Assembly (NCBI GenBank): GCA_017644005.1
Contig: JAEPMJ010000004.1
Location: 174,885-238,884, forward strand
Length of the DNA: 64,000 nt
Source: Rhizobiaceae bacterium
GTDB lineage: Bacteria > Pseudomonadota > Alphaproteobacteria > Rhizobiales > Rhizobiaceae
Direction: 5' to 3'
Part shown: in pieces, positions 27,398 through 37,385 of the stretch
Numbering within the stretch: the stretch's first letter is position 1
Layout of the letters: each line of letters starts with the position of its first letter
Notes under the pieces: generated by a model
Seen by the model: the letters and a program-made list of their open reading frames with translations, nothing else
Told to the model about the DNA's origin: nothing
The model's database searches: none
Program-made: the position numbers and the translations under genes

Positions 27398-27559
27398 ATG
27401 GACCGCAGCAAGATCAACATCAACAACCATTCCTCGGCCGGCATGATCTGGTTCAGCGGCTGGCTGTTCACGATCGGCTTTCTGAAGCTCGGCTTCTGGG
27501 CTGGCCTGTGGGGGCTTATCGTGTGGCCCTACTATCTCGGCGCCCATTTCGCACTGTAG
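27398..27559 (+). CDS. Small membrane protein, 53 residues
   Basis: A short frame starting MDRSKININNHSS-type polar residues after a strong GGAGG ribosome site seven bases upstream. Residues 16-47 are highly hydrophobic and tryptophan-rich (IWFSGWLFTIGF, then FWAGLWGLIVWPYYLG) and could form one long or two short membrane helices. I do not recognise a characterised family. It lies between the Nudix-like and PhzF genes on the same strand. Confidence 0.65.
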   Translation: MDRSKININNHSSAGMIWFSGWLFTIGFLKLGFWAGLWGLIVWPYYLGAHFAL

Positions 27560-27617
27560 GTACGCTGAGTGGCCAGGTTCGCAGGCCACCGATACATGCC
27601 AAAGTGAGCCGATACGC

Positions 27618-28520
27618 ATGCGCCGCTATGAAATCCTCGACGTTTTCACGACCGCGCCGCTGGCCGGGAACCCGCTGGCGGTCGTGCATGACTGCGACGG
27701 CCTTGACGATACGGCCATGCAGGCGATCGCGCGCGAGTTTAACCTGTCCGAAACGGTGTTTGTGTTTCCGCCGCGCGATGCCTCCCACACCGCGGCGATA
27801 CGCATTTTTACGCCGAATTTCGAGATGCCCTTCGCCGGCCATCCGACAGTCGGCAGCGCGGTTTCCCTGGCGCTCGACCGAGGTATTGGCGACAGCGCCA
27901 TGATCCTTGTTCTGGAGGAAAAGATCGGCGACGTACGCTGCGTTGTCGACCGGACGGACGCCGGGGTTTTTGCCGAGTTCGACCTGCCACGGCTGGCCGA
28001 ACCGTATGAGATGAATGCGAGCATGGAAGAGGTGGGCGCGGCGCTCGGGCTGGGGCCGCACGAGATTGGCTTCGAAAACCACAAGATTGCGTCCTTTTCG
28101 GCCGGTGTCCCCTATGTAACGGTGCCGGTGCACGGGCTCGAGGCGGCCGCCAAGGTCAAGTTCGACAGACAGATCTGGAACCGGATGGCGCCTGACCGCG
28201 GCAACGGCGTTCCGGCCTCGGCCTATGTCTACTGCCGCGAGACAATAAATCACGACTGTGCTTTCCATGCGCGCATGTTCGCCGGAGGGGAAGGATACGA
28301 AGACCCGGCAACCGGGTCTGCTCTCGCAGCCTTTTCCGGTGCTGTGCTCAAATTTGATCAGCCTGCGGGCGAGACCTGGAGAGGCTGGGTGGAGCAGGGC
28401 GTGGAAGCGAAACGACCTTCGCTGCTGCGGCTTGAACTGGACCTTGCGAACGGCGCCATCAACGCCGCGCGCATTGGTGGCCACGCGGTGCGGGTGGCCG
28501 AAGGATCGCTGGCGTTCTAG
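27618..28520 (+). CDS. PhzF family isomerase/epimerase
   Basis: A 300-residue protein of the PhzF/DapF-like fold. It starts MRRYEILDVFTTAPLAGNPL; the catalytic glutamate is in FNLSETVFVF, and FAGHPTVGSAV and GEGYEDPATGSALAAFSG are the two glycine-rich active-site segments. Members carry out isomerisations such as the one in phenazine synthesis, but no phenazine genes are nearby, so the substrate is unknown. It is the last protein gene before tRNA-Lys. Confidence 0.88.
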   Translation: MRRYEILDVFTTAPLAGNPLAVVHDCDGLDDTAMQAIAREFNLSETVFVFPPRDASHTAAIRIFTPNFEMPFAGHPTVGSAVSLALDRGIGDSAMILVLEEKIGDVRCVVDRTDAGVFAEFDLPRLAEPYEMNASMEEVGAALGLGPHEIGFENHKIASFSAGVPYVTVPVHGLEAAAKVKFDRQIWNRMAPDRGNGVPASAYVYCRETINHDCAFHARMFAGGEGYEDPATGSALAAFSGAVLKFDQPAGETWRGWVEQGVEAKRPSLLRLELDLANGAINAARIGGHAVRVAEGSLAF

Positions 28521-28612
28521 GCGGTTCGAATTCAGCTCGGCGAAAGTCTGGACATTGCCGGCGCGGACCGCTATAGGCGCGACCTTAACCGGTGCAAGCG
28601 CCGGTTCCCGGC

Positions 28613-28688
<76 letters not shown>

Positions 28689-28858
28689 ATAAATTCAAAG
28701 ACTTAGCGAGTAGCTCGAAATCTTGGGCTCGCCATAGGCTCAACGTCTTTTTGGGCAGGCTGCTTTCCACGTCTTTTCCGACGCCGCCTCAGCGTAGTGG
28801 ACAGTCCCGATTTTGGGCTGTGTTTCGTCGTCCAATAGAACCACAAGCGATTCCGAGG
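28689..28858. other. Gap between tRNA-Lys and the first sugar ABC operon
   Basis: These 170 bases contain no gene. They look lower in GC than the flanks near the tRNA and include T-rich runs. No duplicated tRNA end or integrase was seen, but this is where an island boundary would be expected if the block to the right was acquired. Confidence 0.4.
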
Positions 28859-29821
28859 TCAGTGAGAACGCCTGTACGAAGAGGTTGCGACAGCAACCAG
28901 CACGATTGCGCCGATGAGCATTTCACGCACGTAGCTGTCTACATTCATCTGCGTCAGTCCGTTGTCCAGGATGCCGAGGATCAGCACGCCGACCAGAGTC
29001 GCGAGCACCCGCGGCTCGCCCTCCTTTCCCATTGTCATTCCAAGAAACACAGCGGCAATGGCGTCGAGCATCAAACCCGCACCCTGCGTCGGGTTCGCCG
29101 ATGCGACACGGCTGGCGTACATGAGACCGGCAATGGCGGCGCCGATCCCGGTCAGTACAAAGGCACTCGATCTGAGGCGCGTAACCTGAACGCCGGCCAG
29201 ACGTGCGGCTTCGCGATTGCCGCCTATCGCGTAGAGCCTGCGTCCGTAGGTGGTCTGTTCCAACAGCACCCAGGTTATGGCGAGGACAACAAGAGCGGAG
29301 ATCGACAGGAAGGGCAGCTTGAGCCCTGTGAGACCGATGCCATCGAGCGGCACGCCGGAGCGCGCGAAGCCGGAAAAGGAAGCTGGTATGTCGCGGCCGA
29401 AAATGGTTCGCCCGCCGGACACAAAGAAGGCTAGCCCGCTGAAGATCGTCAAAGTACCGAGGGTCGCGACGAAAGGCAGGATGCCGACTACCGCGACAAG
29501 GAGACCGTTAAGCAGCCCGCCAAGCATACCGACTGCGAGTGCTGCGGCGACGCCGATCCATAGAGGATAACCCAACGCAAACAGCACAGCAGCGACGATG
29601 CCCGCCAGGCTCGCCATCGAGCCCACCGAGAGGTCGAAATCACCCATCACCATGACCACTGTCATTGCAAAAGCGACGACGGCCAGCATGGAAATCTGCT
29701 GTGAGACGTTGATCAGATTGCGTGCTGTCAGAAACGTGTCGGGGAGCTGAATCGTGAAGAACAGAACGATCAGAAGCAGCCCCAGCAGCGTGCCCATCTG
29801 GCGAAAGCGGGCGATCATCAT
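28859..29821 (-). CDS. CUT2 sugar ABC transporter permease (RbsC-like)
   Basis: Membrane subunit of a ribose-type importer. The 320 residues comprise about eight to ten hydrophobic helices and carry the family segments AMTVVMVMGDFDLSVGSMASL and the cytoplasmic IGGNREAARLAGVQV loop that contacts the ATPase. Its start overlaps the ATPase gene stop by four bases (ATGA). It is the last gene of the minus-strand operon with FGGY kinase, binding protein and ATPase. Confidence 0.93.
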   Translation of the reverse strand: MMIARFRQMGTLLGLLLIVLFFTIQLPDTFLTARNLINVSQQISMLAVVAFAMTVVMVMGDFDLSVGSMASLAGIVAAVLFALGYPLWIGVAAALAVGMLGGLLNGLLVAVVGILPFVATLGTLTIFSGLAFFVSGGRTIFGRDIPASFSGFARSGVPLDGIGLTGLKLPFLSISALVVLAITWVLLEQTTYGRRLYAIGGNREAARLAGVQVTRLRSSAFVLTGIGAAIAGLMYASRVASANPTQGAGLMLDAIAAVFLGMTMGKEGEPRVLATLVGVLILGILDNGLTQMNVDSYVREMLIGAIVLVAVATSSYRRSH

Positions 29822-31365
29822 GCCATCACCAACCTGTCCGCGGCATAGAACATCTGGAGCAGGTCGCTCGATGCCATGCCATCCGGGTCGACGATGGCGT
29901 GCTGAACGCCTTCGCTGAGGATCAGGATGCGGTCACACATACCGAGGAGTTCCGGCAGGTCCGTCGAAGACATGATGACACCGCAGCCCTGTTCGCTCAG
30001 TTCGCGCACGAGTTTGTAGATTTCGAACTTGGCGCCAACGTCGACACCGCGTGTCGGCTCGTCCAGCAATAGAAGGCGCGGGATCGAACCCAGCGCTCGG
30101 GCGAAGACCACCTTCTGCTGATTGCCGCCGGAAAGCTGCCACACCGGCTGTTCCGGCCCTTCTGCCTTGAGATGCACCCGCCTGGAGAGTTCCACGGTAC
30201 GAATATTCTCGCGCGAACGCCGTGCGCGCCAGCCGGTGTAGTGCGGCAGGAGCGTATTGAGCCGCACATTCATATGCATCATCAGTCCTTCCGATCTGCG
30301 TTCCTGCGGCACGTAGGCAACGCCACGCGACCATGCTTCGGATGGCGAGGAGGGAAGGTCGGCGTCCTCGAATCGTGCCGTGCCGCCAGTCTGTTTCTCC
30401 AGCCCGAGGAAAAGCCGCAGGAGCTCGGTCTGCCCCGAGCCGGCAAGCCCGGCGATGCCCAGGACCTCGCCCCTTGCAAGCGTGAAGTTAAGTTTGGAAA
30501 GGGTTGCGGACGAGACATCGCGCAATTCGCAGACAATGTCCGTACCAGGATGGGTAATGCGGGCAGGAAACCCGTTGGCGATGTCGCGTCCGGTCATAGC
30601 CAGAATGATGGCCTCGCGGCTTGTTTCCGCAAGCTTTGCTGACATGACATGACGGCCATTGCGCAGCACGGTTACGTCGTCGCAAACCCGCATGACCTCC
30701 TCCATGCGGTGCGAGACATAGAGGATCGCCGCTCCCTGTTCCTTCAAACGGGCGATGACTGCAAAAAGCTTCTCGGATTCAGCCTCGTTCAGCGCAGCAG
30801 TCGGTTCGTCGAATACATAGAGGCATGGTGGCGTTTCGCCGTCATGGCTGACGAGCGCTGAGGCGATTTTAATGAGCATACGGTCGCCGGTGCCCAGTGC
30901 GCCGGCATGGCGCGTAACATTGATGTGTTCCACGCCAAGGGCTGCCAGGGCCTGTTTCGCGCGGCGGGCGAGTTCGGTCCAGTTGACCAGTCCTAAGCGA
31001 AGCGGCATGTCCTGCCCGAGAAGAATGTTCTCGGCCACCGAGAGCTGTGGGATAGTGTTGAGTTCCTGGTGAATGAAACGGAAGCCCGCTGCGGTCGCGT
31101 CCGCAGCCGAACGCAGCTGAACTTCGTGGCCGTCCTTCCAGACAGTCATCGCATCTGCTGGCACGACACCTGCGAGCAGCTTGATAAATGTCGATTTTCC
31201 GGCGCCGTTCTCGCCCATGAGTGCGTGAACGCGGCCTGGTCCAAGGCGCAGCGTAACGTCGTCGAGAACCGTCGCCGGGCCGTAGCGCTTGCTCAGCCCG
31301 GCGAATTCCAATGGCACTCGCTTGTCGTCTTCCAAAGGATTGCCCCGATCTTCCGATGCCAGCAA
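29818..31365 (-). CDS. CUT2 sugar ABC transporter ATP-binding protein (RbsA-like)
   Basis: A 515-residue ATPase with two nucleotide-binding domains, as usual in CUT2 importers. The first has Walker [10 protein letters not shown] and a degenerate signature region GTGDRML; the second has a degenerate Walker A (GLAGSGQTE) but a good signature LSGGNQQK and Walker [13 protein letters not shown]. The start at 31365 would be TTG; an in-frame GTG at 31317, closer to the first domain, is an alternative. It lies 10 bases after the binding-protein gene. Confidence 0.93.
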   Translation of the reverse strand: MLASEDRGNPLEDDKRVPLEFAGLSKRYGPATVLDDVTLRLGPGRVHALMGENGAGKSTFIKLLAGVVPADAMTVWKDGHEVQLRSAADATAAGFRFIHQELNTIPQLSVAENILLGQDMPLRLGLVNWTELARRAKQALAALGVEHINVTRHAGALGTGDRMLIKIASALVSHDGETPPCLYVFDEPTAALNEAESEKLFAVIARLKEQGAAILYVSHRMEEVMRVCDDVTVLRNGRHVMSAKLAETSREAIILAMTGRDIANGFPARITHPGTDIVCELRDVSSATLSKLNFTLARGEVLGIAGLAGSGQTELLRLFLGLEKQTGGTARFEDADLPSSPSEAWSRGVAYVPQERRSEGLMMHMNVRLNTLLPHYTGWRARRSRENIRTVELSRRVHLKAEGPEQPVWQLSGGNQQKVVFARALGSIPRLLLLDEPTRGVDVGAKFEIYKLVRELSEQGCGVIMSSTDLPELLGMCDRILILSEGVQHAIVDPDGMASSDLLQMFYAADRLVMA

Positions 31366-31375
31366 TCCGCTGCTG

Positions 31376-32284
31376 TCACTGCTGCGCGTTCGCCGCGGTG
31401 ATTAACCGAGTCGGCACATACATGACCTTGGCACGGATCTCCTCGCCGGCCATGGCTCGCGCCGCAGCATCCGCGGCGGCTTTGCCGATGCCCTGGAAGT
31501 CCTGCGCCACGGAGGCTTCAAAATTGCCGCCGGCCGCGATTGCGTCGCGCGCCTGCGGGTTTGCGTCGATACCGACGATGACAATACCTTCGTCCGAGCG
31601 GCCAGCATCCTCGATGGCCTGCAACGCGCCCAGTGCCGGCTGGTCCCACGCAGCCCAGACCGCGGCGATCGAGCCGGGTTCCGGATTGGCGGCAAGCACG
31701 GCCTCCATCTTGGCGCGGCTGTCGGCGATACCGCCATCCTGCACGTCAGGCGTGATGCGGTCGATTATCTCAATGTCGGGGTGATTGCCGAAAACCGCGT
31801 CGGCAATCACGCCGCGTACCTGCACCGGCGGAAAGGCGTCGAAGACGAACATCACAATGCGGCCCTTGCCCTCGATTCGGTTGGCCACATAGACTGAGGT
31901 TTCGGCGGCCATCGCATAGCCGTTCGAGGTGACGTTGGTAACCAGCAGCGGGTCGGCGCCGGCGTCCATGCCAATGACCGGAATGCCAGCATCTGCAGCT
32001 ACCTGGAGGCCAGCTGCAACCTGCGCGGGATCAACGTTGATGACTATGGCGTCGACTTGTTGGTTGACGGCATCCTCGATGCGCGAAATGACGGCCGCGA
32101 CGTCACCGGCGGTGTCGACGACGTTAACCTCCCAACCCTTCGCTGATGCTTCGGCCTCGAAGCCCTGAACGTAGGCCTGCGTTCCCGGCTGAGCGAGGAA
32201 TGGCGTAACGACCGTCACCTTTTCGGCGACCGCGGCGGTTGCGGTGAGGCCAATGACGGCCAGTGAAATAAGCAGAGATTTCAT
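31376..32284 (-). CDS. CUT2 sugar ABC transporter substrate-binding protein
   Basis: Periplasmic binding protein of the ribose/galactose class (peripla_BP_4). The 302 residues begin with a signal peptide (MKSLLISLAVIGLTATAAVA, cleavage after residue 20), followed by the two-lobed fold with VNVDPAQVAAG and IGMDAGADP in the hinge and ligand region. A GGGGGGAA ribosome site precedes the ATG. The sugar cannot be read from sequence; the adjacent FGGY kinase argues for a pentose, pentulose or polyol. Confidence 0.92.
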   Translation of the reverse strand: MKSLLISLAVIGLTATAAVAEKVTVVTPFLAQPGTQAYVQGFEAEASAKGWEVNVVDTAGDVAAVISRIEDAVNQQVDAIVINVDPAQVAAGLQVAADAGIPVIGMDAGADPLLVTNVTSNGYAMAAETSVYVANRIEGKGRIVMFVFDAFPPVQVRGVIADAVFGNHPDIEIIDRITPDVQDGGIADSRAKMEAVLAANPEPGSIAAVWAAWDQPALGALQAIEDAGRSDEGIVIVGIDANPQARDAIAAGGNFEASVAQDFQGIGKAAADAAARAMAGEEIRAKVMYVPTRLITAANAQQ

Positions 32285-32404
32285 GGGTTCCCCCCAGCGC
32301 TGTTGTTGTTCCCTTGACCGGCATTTATAGGCGCCGCTTCGTTTTCCGCACAGATGGCACCGGCCGAAAGATGCAGTTTCGGGATATTCGCGGCTTGGCG
32401 CGCT

Positions 32405-33865
32405 TCACGGCACGGCCAAGCGTTTGCCGATTGCTTCGTTGGCGGCGATTGCCTCCTTGTAGAGCTCGAACAGATCGTTGTAGAGGCCGCGCTTCTGCTG
32501 ATCGGGTTCCCAGACCTGATCGTAGTGCGCAAAGCACGCATGGGCCTCGTCAGGGCTGGCGTAACCGCCCGCAGCAAATGCAGCGAGACTGGCCGTGCCG
32601 ACAATCCCGGGTTCGTTGACGGCAAGCCTCTGCAGCCGCCGGCCAAGAATGTCAGCGCGGATCTGACCCCATATGTCTGGAATGAAGCCGCCGCCGCCGC
32701 AGCTAATCGTGTCGTTCACGACATTGGCCGAGGCTTCCAGAGCGCCCAGAACGTGGCGCGCAGAGAATGCGACGCCCTCGTAGACGGCGCGGGCGAAGTC
32801 GGGCATCGCCATACCGGAATCGACGCCGACAAAAGCACCGCGCAGGCCGGCATTCCAGAGCGGGGCGCGCTCGCCTGCAAGCTGAGGCAGGAACAGCGGC
32901 GTAGGGTTGCGGCGCGCTTTTCCAGCAACCATTTGCGCCATGTCGGCGGCTTTCAGCCCTGTCAGTTCGCAGAACCAGCCCTGCGAGGCGCCGCCCGATT
33001 GAGTCGGTCCGGCATGCAGCCGCAACCCTTCGGCTTCCGAGAAGACAATGATGCCTGGTTCGCCGGTAACTTGTTCCGAAGAGATGCCGAGCACCTCGCT
33101 TGTGCCGCTGACATAGACCGTCCTGCCGTTGGTGGAAGCGCCTGTGCCGAACAGACCAACCCATCCGTCCATCGTACCGGTAATCAAGGGCACGCCAGGC
33201 AGTCCGAATGCAGTGGAGATTTCGCCGACAACGCCGGAGACCTTGTTCAGCGGTGCGAGCCGCTCGGCGGCGCCCGGTACGAGATCGAGGATCGGATCGA
33301 CATAGCGGTGGTTCGTGCCGACGATGCCGACATTGGATACCGGATCCGTAAATAGCTCGCCGGTCAGCTTCAAAAGGCAGAAATCTTTGGGGAGCAGCAC
33401 GTGGGCGGTCTTTTCCCAGACCTTCGGAAGATGGCGCGAAACCCACAGCATACGAGCCAGCGGATGTGACGCGTCGATCGGGATCGGCGCGCCGAGCCAA
33501 CGGATCTTCTCCTCAGTGGAAACGCGTGCATCGAGCTCGGCAGCCTCGGCGCTCGCACGCGTGTCCTGCCAGAGAATGGCGGGCATCAGCGGTTCGCCTG
33601 CCCGGTCGACAAACACATGGGTGTTTACCTGACTGCATAGTCCGCCAACACCGATGCGGCCTGCGAACCCGCCGGCGGAAAAGCGTGCCAGAGCGGCATC
33701 GATTAGCCGCATCCAGTCAGCGGGGTCCTGCTCGGCGCGGTCGGCCGATGAACGCGCCGTCGGATATGCTTCAGAAAAAAGCGACAGACAGTTGCCTGCC
33801 CGGTCAAGGACGGCAGCCTTTACGGATGTGGAACCGAGATCGATGCCCAGCACCAGGTCGGTCAT
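32405..33865 (-). CDS. FGGY family carbohydrate kinase
   Basis: A 486-residue sugar kinase of the xylulokinase/gluconokinase superfamily. The N-terminal phosphate motif is LGIDLGSTSVKAAV, the catalytic aspartate is in ITGTMDGWVGLFGTGA and the adenosine motif is ISCGGGGFIPDIWGQIRADI near residue 390. It precedes the CUT2 binding-protein gene by 120 bases and follows the AraC gene. Specificity is not clear; it is not closely like the second FGGY kinase at 45157. Confidence 0.9.
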   Translation of the reverse strand: MTDLVLGIDLGSTSVKAAVLDRAGNCLSLFSEAYPTARSSADRAEQDPADWMRLIDAALARFSAGGFAGRIGVGGLCSQVNTHVFVDRAGEPLMPAILWQDTRASAEAAELDARVSTEEKIRWLGAPIPIDASHPLARMLWVSRHLPKVWEKTAHVLLPKDFCLLKLTGELFTDPVSNVGIVGTNHRYVDPILDLVPGAAERLAPLNKVSGVVGEISTAFGLPGVPLITGTMDGWVGLFGTGASTNGRTVYVSGTSEVLGISSEQVTGEPGIIVFSEAEGLRLHAGPTQSGGASQGWFCELTGLKAADMAQMVAGKARRNPTPLFLPQLAGERAPLWNAGLRGAFVGVDSGMAMPDFARAVYEGVAFSARHVLGALEASANVVNDTISCGGGGFIPDIWGQIRADILGRRLQRLAVNEPGIVGTASLAAFAAGGYASPDEAHACFAHYDQVWEPDQQKRGLYNDLFELYKEAIAANEAIGKRLAVP

Positions 33866-33988
33866 GCCTGGATTTCTCCTGCTATTTCTGCCGCTGACGA
33901 GCCGGCGTCGGAGCCAAGCGGCCCGAGATCGCTACGGGCGTGGCGAATGGCCCGCCGGGAATGATTGCGCTCCACCCTCGAAGTCCTC

Positions 33989-35044
33989 TTAGCAAGTGCC
34001 GGCCGCGTCGGCCGCGTCCGGGCGCCGGCGCATCGTCGCTGACGGCTTTTCGCCGTATGTTTCGAAATAGCGCTTCGAAAACCGCCCCATATGGCGAAAT
34101 CCGGCCCGGAAGGCGGCGTCGGAAACCGATGTGGGGGCGCTTAGCAGTTGCGCCCGCGCAACTGCCAGCCTCTTCTGTTCGAGCTGACGCATCGGGGTCG
34201 TGTTGAGAAATTCGGCGAACTGGTTGAACAGGCTGCGTTCGCTCACACCGGTCAGCGCGACAAGATCGGTCATGCAGATGTCGTCGCGGTAGTGGGCGGC
34301 GAAGTGAATCAGACATTTGTGCAGCGCTGCCGGCATCGCCGTACGGCGCTCCGGCTCGGCGCGCGCGCCATGGCAGGCGCGGATGTACGCAAGCACGGAA
34401 TCGATCACAACCGCGGAAAGCGGCGAAACATGGAGAGTGGAACGGCCCTGTTTCAACCCACGCTCAAACTCGGCCTTCAGAAGCAGCATGCTCTGCTGGA
34501 CCCGCCATCCCTCGGTGCTCTGGAACTCTATCTGCGGCGGCACCGCCGGCAGATTGGCGCCCGGATCCTGAACGAGCGTCTGCCAGCGCCGAACAACCTC
34601 GCTGGCTTTCAGCTTGAGCATGAATTGCGTCGTGCCAGGCCGCCACAGCGAACCGAGCGCGCGGTTAGGTGGCAGAAATAACGCATGAGTGGCGGAGGAT
34701 TCGCAATCACCTTCGCCCTCGAGGCTCAGCCTGACCCCACCCGAAACAGGCATTTCCAGCATGTAGAAATCAGGAAATGGTCCGGGCTGAATTTCCACCT
34801 CGCCGCCATAGCGCAGGAAGTTTGCGGAACCTTCTTTGATCGGCGCGAAGATGTGTACGAAATCGAAGCCGGGCGAGCGCGGCCGGTGGTACAGCTCGTG
34901 GTCTGTATATCGAGAGGCCAGCCAGGCGCGCGCCTCGCCCGGGTCGGTCGTTCGGCTCCGCGTAACATTGGCGGCGGAGCCGGTGGAGGTGATCGGACGC
35001 GACAGGTGCACGGCTCCCAATCCGTTCTCGACACGCGGTTGCAT
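33989..35044 (-). CDS. AraC family transcriptional regulator
   Basis: A 351-residue regulator from the ATG at 35044; a GTG two codons upstream is equally possible. The C-terminal 100 residues contain the two helix-turn-helix units of AraC (MTDLVALTGVSERSLFNQF and VSDAAFRAGFRHMGRFSKRYF). The N-terminal about 230 residues match the AraC-binding-like domain of regulators such as FeaR/AraC_binding_2. It is only 17 bases downstream of trpB and 123 bases upstream of the kinase, so it probably controls the sugar genes and may share the trpAB transcript. Confidence 0.88.
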   Translation of the reverse strand: MQPRVENGLGAVHLSRPITSTGSAANVTRSRTTDPGEARAWLASRYTDHELYHRPRSPGFDFVHIFAPIKEGSANFLRYGGEVEIQPGPFPDFYMLEMPVSGGVRLSLEGEGDCESSATHALFLPPNRALGSLWRPGTTQFMLKLKASEVVRRWQTLVQDPGANLPAVPPQIEFQSTEGWRVQQSMLLLKAEFERGLKQGRSTLHVSPLSAVVIDSVLAYIRACHGARAEPERRTAMPAALHKCLIHFAAHYRDDICMTDLVALTGVSERSLFNQFAEFLNTTPMRQLEQKRLAVARAQLLSAPTSVSDAAFRAGFRHMGRFSKRYFETYGEKPSATMRRRPDAADAAGTC

Positions 35045-35067
35045 CGACACGATAGGTCCAGCCGCCG

Positions 35068-36321
35068 CTATTGTGAAGCCGCCGGTTGCGGCATGCCGCC
35101 CATGTCAACGCCGAGCGCGCGGGCGGCGGTGAAGATGTCCTTGTCGCCTCGGCCGCACAAATTCATGCAGATAATGTGGTCGGCCGGGAGACGTGGTGCG
35201 ATCTTCATCACATACGCCAGCGCGTGGGCGGGCTCCAAGGCAGGGATGATGCCCTCCGTTTCGCAGCAGAGCTGGAAAGCGGCAAGCGCCTCCTTATCCG
35301 TGATGGCGACATAGTCGACCCGCCCGGTCTCGTGCAGCCACGCATGTTCGGGACCGATGCCCGGATAGTCCAGGCCAGCAGAGATCGAGAAGCCTTCCAG
35401 GATCTGCCCGTCATCGTCCTGCAGGAGATAGGTCTTGTTGCCGTGCAGCACGCCGGGTCTGCCGCCGCTGATCGACGCACAGTGTCCCGTCTTGTTATCT
35501 AGTCCCCTCCCACCTGCTTCAACGCCGACGATCGCGACCTTGGCGTCGTCGAGGAAGGGGTGAAACAGGCCTATCGCGTTTGAACCGCCGCCGATAGCCG
35601 CAACGAGCGTGTCTGGCAGCCGGCCTTCGGCTTCAAGCATCTGCGCGCGGGCTTCTTTGCCAATGATCGACTGGAAGTCGCGAACCATCTGCGGGTAGGG
35701 GTGAGCGCCTGCAGCGGTACCGAGCAGGAAGTAGGTGTCGTGCACGTTGGATACCCAATCGCGCATCGCTTCGTTCATGGCGTCCTTCAGCGTGCCTCGT
35801 CCGCTGGTGACGGGTACCACCTCAGCGCCCAGCAGTTTCATGCGAAAGACATTGGGTGCCTGACGCTCCACGTCATGGGCGCCCATATAGACAACGCATT
35901 TCAGCCCGAATTTGGCACATGCCGTGGCAGTCGCAACACCGTGCTGGCCGGCGCCCGTCTCAGCGACAATTCGGGTCTTGCCCATGCGCCGGGCGATCAG
36001 CACCTGGCCGAGCACATTGTTGATTTTGTGCGCGCCGGTATGGTTCAGTTCGTCACGCTTGAAATATATCGTCGCACCGCCCAGCCGCTCGGTCAGACGT
36101 TCGGCGAAATAGAGCGGGGAGGGGCGCCCGACATAATGTGTCCAGAGATCGTCCATCTCGGCCCAGAATGCCGGATCCGCCTTTGCGCGCCTGTATTCGG
36201 CTTCCAGGTCGAGCGTCAGAGGCATCAGTGCTTCCGGCACGTAGCGACCGCCGAAGCCGCCGAAGCGTCCGTTCTCGTCGGGGCCGTTCACATATGAATT
36301 GATTCCAGTTTCCGCCGGCAT
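35068..36321 (-). CDS. trpB: Tryptophan synthase beta chain
   Basis: PLP enzyme that joins indole and serine to give tryptophan. The 417 residues show the catalytic lysine (Lys99 in HTGAHKINN), [10 protein letters not shown], the phosphate loop GGGSNAIG and the COMM-domain region, so it looks active. It belongs to the ordinary TrpB1 length class. It lies 20 bases downstream of trpA, the reverse of the near-universal trpB-trpA order, and is not next to trpF or accD/folC as is usual in rhizobia. It may be an extra or transferred copy. Confidence 0.94.
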   Translation of the reverse strand: MPAETGINSYVNGPDENGRFGGFGGRYVPEALMPLTLDLEAEYRRAKADPAFWAEMDDLWTHYVGRPSPLYFAERLTERLGGATIYFKRDELNHTGAHKINNVLGQVLIARRMGKTRIVAETGAGQHGVATATACAKFGLKCVVYMGAHDVERQAPNVFRMKLLGAEVVPVTSGRGTLKDAMNEAMRDWVSNVHDTYFLLGTAAGAHPYPQMVRDFQSIIGKEARAQMLEAEGRLPDTLVAAIGGGSNAIGLFHPFLDDAKVAIVGVEAGGRGLDNKTGHCASISGGRPGVLHGNKTYLLQDDDGQILEGFSISAGLDYPGIGPEHAWLHETGRVDYVAITDKEALAAFQLCCETEGIIPALEPAHALAYVMKIAPRLPADHIICMNLCGRGDKDIFTAARALGVDMGGMPQPAASQ

Positions 36322-36341
36322 GGCACATTTCCTTTCGGGCT

Positions 36342-37139
36342 TCAGGCACGGGCCGAATGAGCGCCGGCGCTCAGCTCGCCGATATATTCAAGCGCCTGTT
36401 CTACGGGTCCGTTCTCCGCGATCTTGCTGACTATCGCCGAGCCGACCGCAACGCCGTCGGCGACTGCGGCCATCTTTGCCGCGGCGGCGGCAGTCCTGAT
36501 GCCGAAGCCAACCACCACGGGCAGTCCGGTCACCTTGCGTATTTCTTCGATGCGGGGCGCCACCTCTTCCGGCACGGCAGCCGCCGCGCCGGTCGTCCCG
36601 GTGACCGAGACATAGTAGATGAAGCCGCCTGAATCGCGGGCGACACGCGCAAGCCGCACTCCGTCAGTGGTCGGCGGAACCAGCCGGATGAAATCGATGC
36701 CGGCAGCCCGGGCCGGCCGGCAGAGATCGTCATCCTCCTCTGGCGGCACGTCGACGATGATCAGACCATCGACGCCCGCAGTGGCAGCGTCGGCCACGAA
36801 ACGCTCGACACCGTAGCTGAACAGCGGGTTGAAATAGCCCATCAGAAGAACCGGCGTCGTCGTATCGCGGGCGCGGAAATCCGCCACCATGTCGAGTGTG
36901 GCGCGCACGGTCTGGCCGCTCTTGAGCGCTCGCAGGCCAGCCATCTGCACGGCCTCGCCGTCGGCGACGGGGTCGGTGAATGGCAGGCCCAGTTCGATAA
37001 TGTCGACACCGGCGGCGGGCAGGCCGTCGAAAATCGCCTGCGAGGTCGTCCGGTCTGGATCGCCGGCCATAATATAGGCGATGAAGGCCGCCTTGTTTTT
37101 GCTGCGCAGTCTCTCGAAGGTTTCCGATATGCGTCCCAC
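36342..37139 (-). CDS. trpA: Tryptophan synthase alpha chain
   Basis: Cleaves indole-3-glycerol phosphate to indole and glyceraldehyde 3-phosphate. The GTG at 37139, with a GGAGAG site just upstream, gives 265 residues and places the catalytic Glu49 ([11 protein letters not shown]) and Asp60 (DPVADG) exactly at the classical enterobacterial numbering, a strong argument for this start over a longer frame to 37244. It is upstream of trpB rather than downstream, an unusual order. Confidence 0.94.
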   Translation of the reverse strand: MGRISETFERLRSKNKAAFIAYIMAGDPDRTTSQAIFDGLPAAGVDIIELGLPFTDPVADGEAVQMAGLRALKSGQTVRATLDMVADFRARDTTTPVLLMGYFNPLFSYGVERFVADAATAGVDGLIIVDVPPEEDDDLCRPARAAGIDFIRLVPPTTDGVRLARVARDSGGFIYYVSVTGTTGAAAAVPEEVAPRIEEIRKVTGLPVVVGFGIRTAAAAAKMAAVADGVAVGSAIVSKIAENGPVEQALEYIGELSAGAHSARA

Positions 37140-37250
37140 CGATCTCTCCGTGCCAAGGTTCGACGCCGGCGCTGGCCAGCCTGGGCACAAGCAAGTCGCC
37201 AATGCGTCCTCACACAAGGTCGGATGTAGTAAAGTGGGCGGCAATGCTGC

Positions 37251-37266
37251 GGAATGTGGACATTCC
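37251..37266. promoter_or_regulatory. Inverted repeat in the trpA/LacI divergent region
   Basis: GGAATGT-GG-ACATTCC is a perfect 7-2-7 inverted repeat 112 bases upstream of trpA and 120 bases upstream of the LacI gene. It could be an operator for either. A TTGACA box lies at 37329-37334, inside the palindrome-like TTGACAATTGTC, toward the LacI gene, but its -10 partner is weak. Confidence 0.4.
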
Positions 37267-37385
37267 TGACGGCAGACGTTCAGTATTTAGCCAATGACGG
37301 TGCGCATTTCTTCGTGCATCGACCCGAGTTGACAATTGTCGCGCGCGCCGGATGATCCGCTTGTCCCCGCCACAGGTAATTCAGC

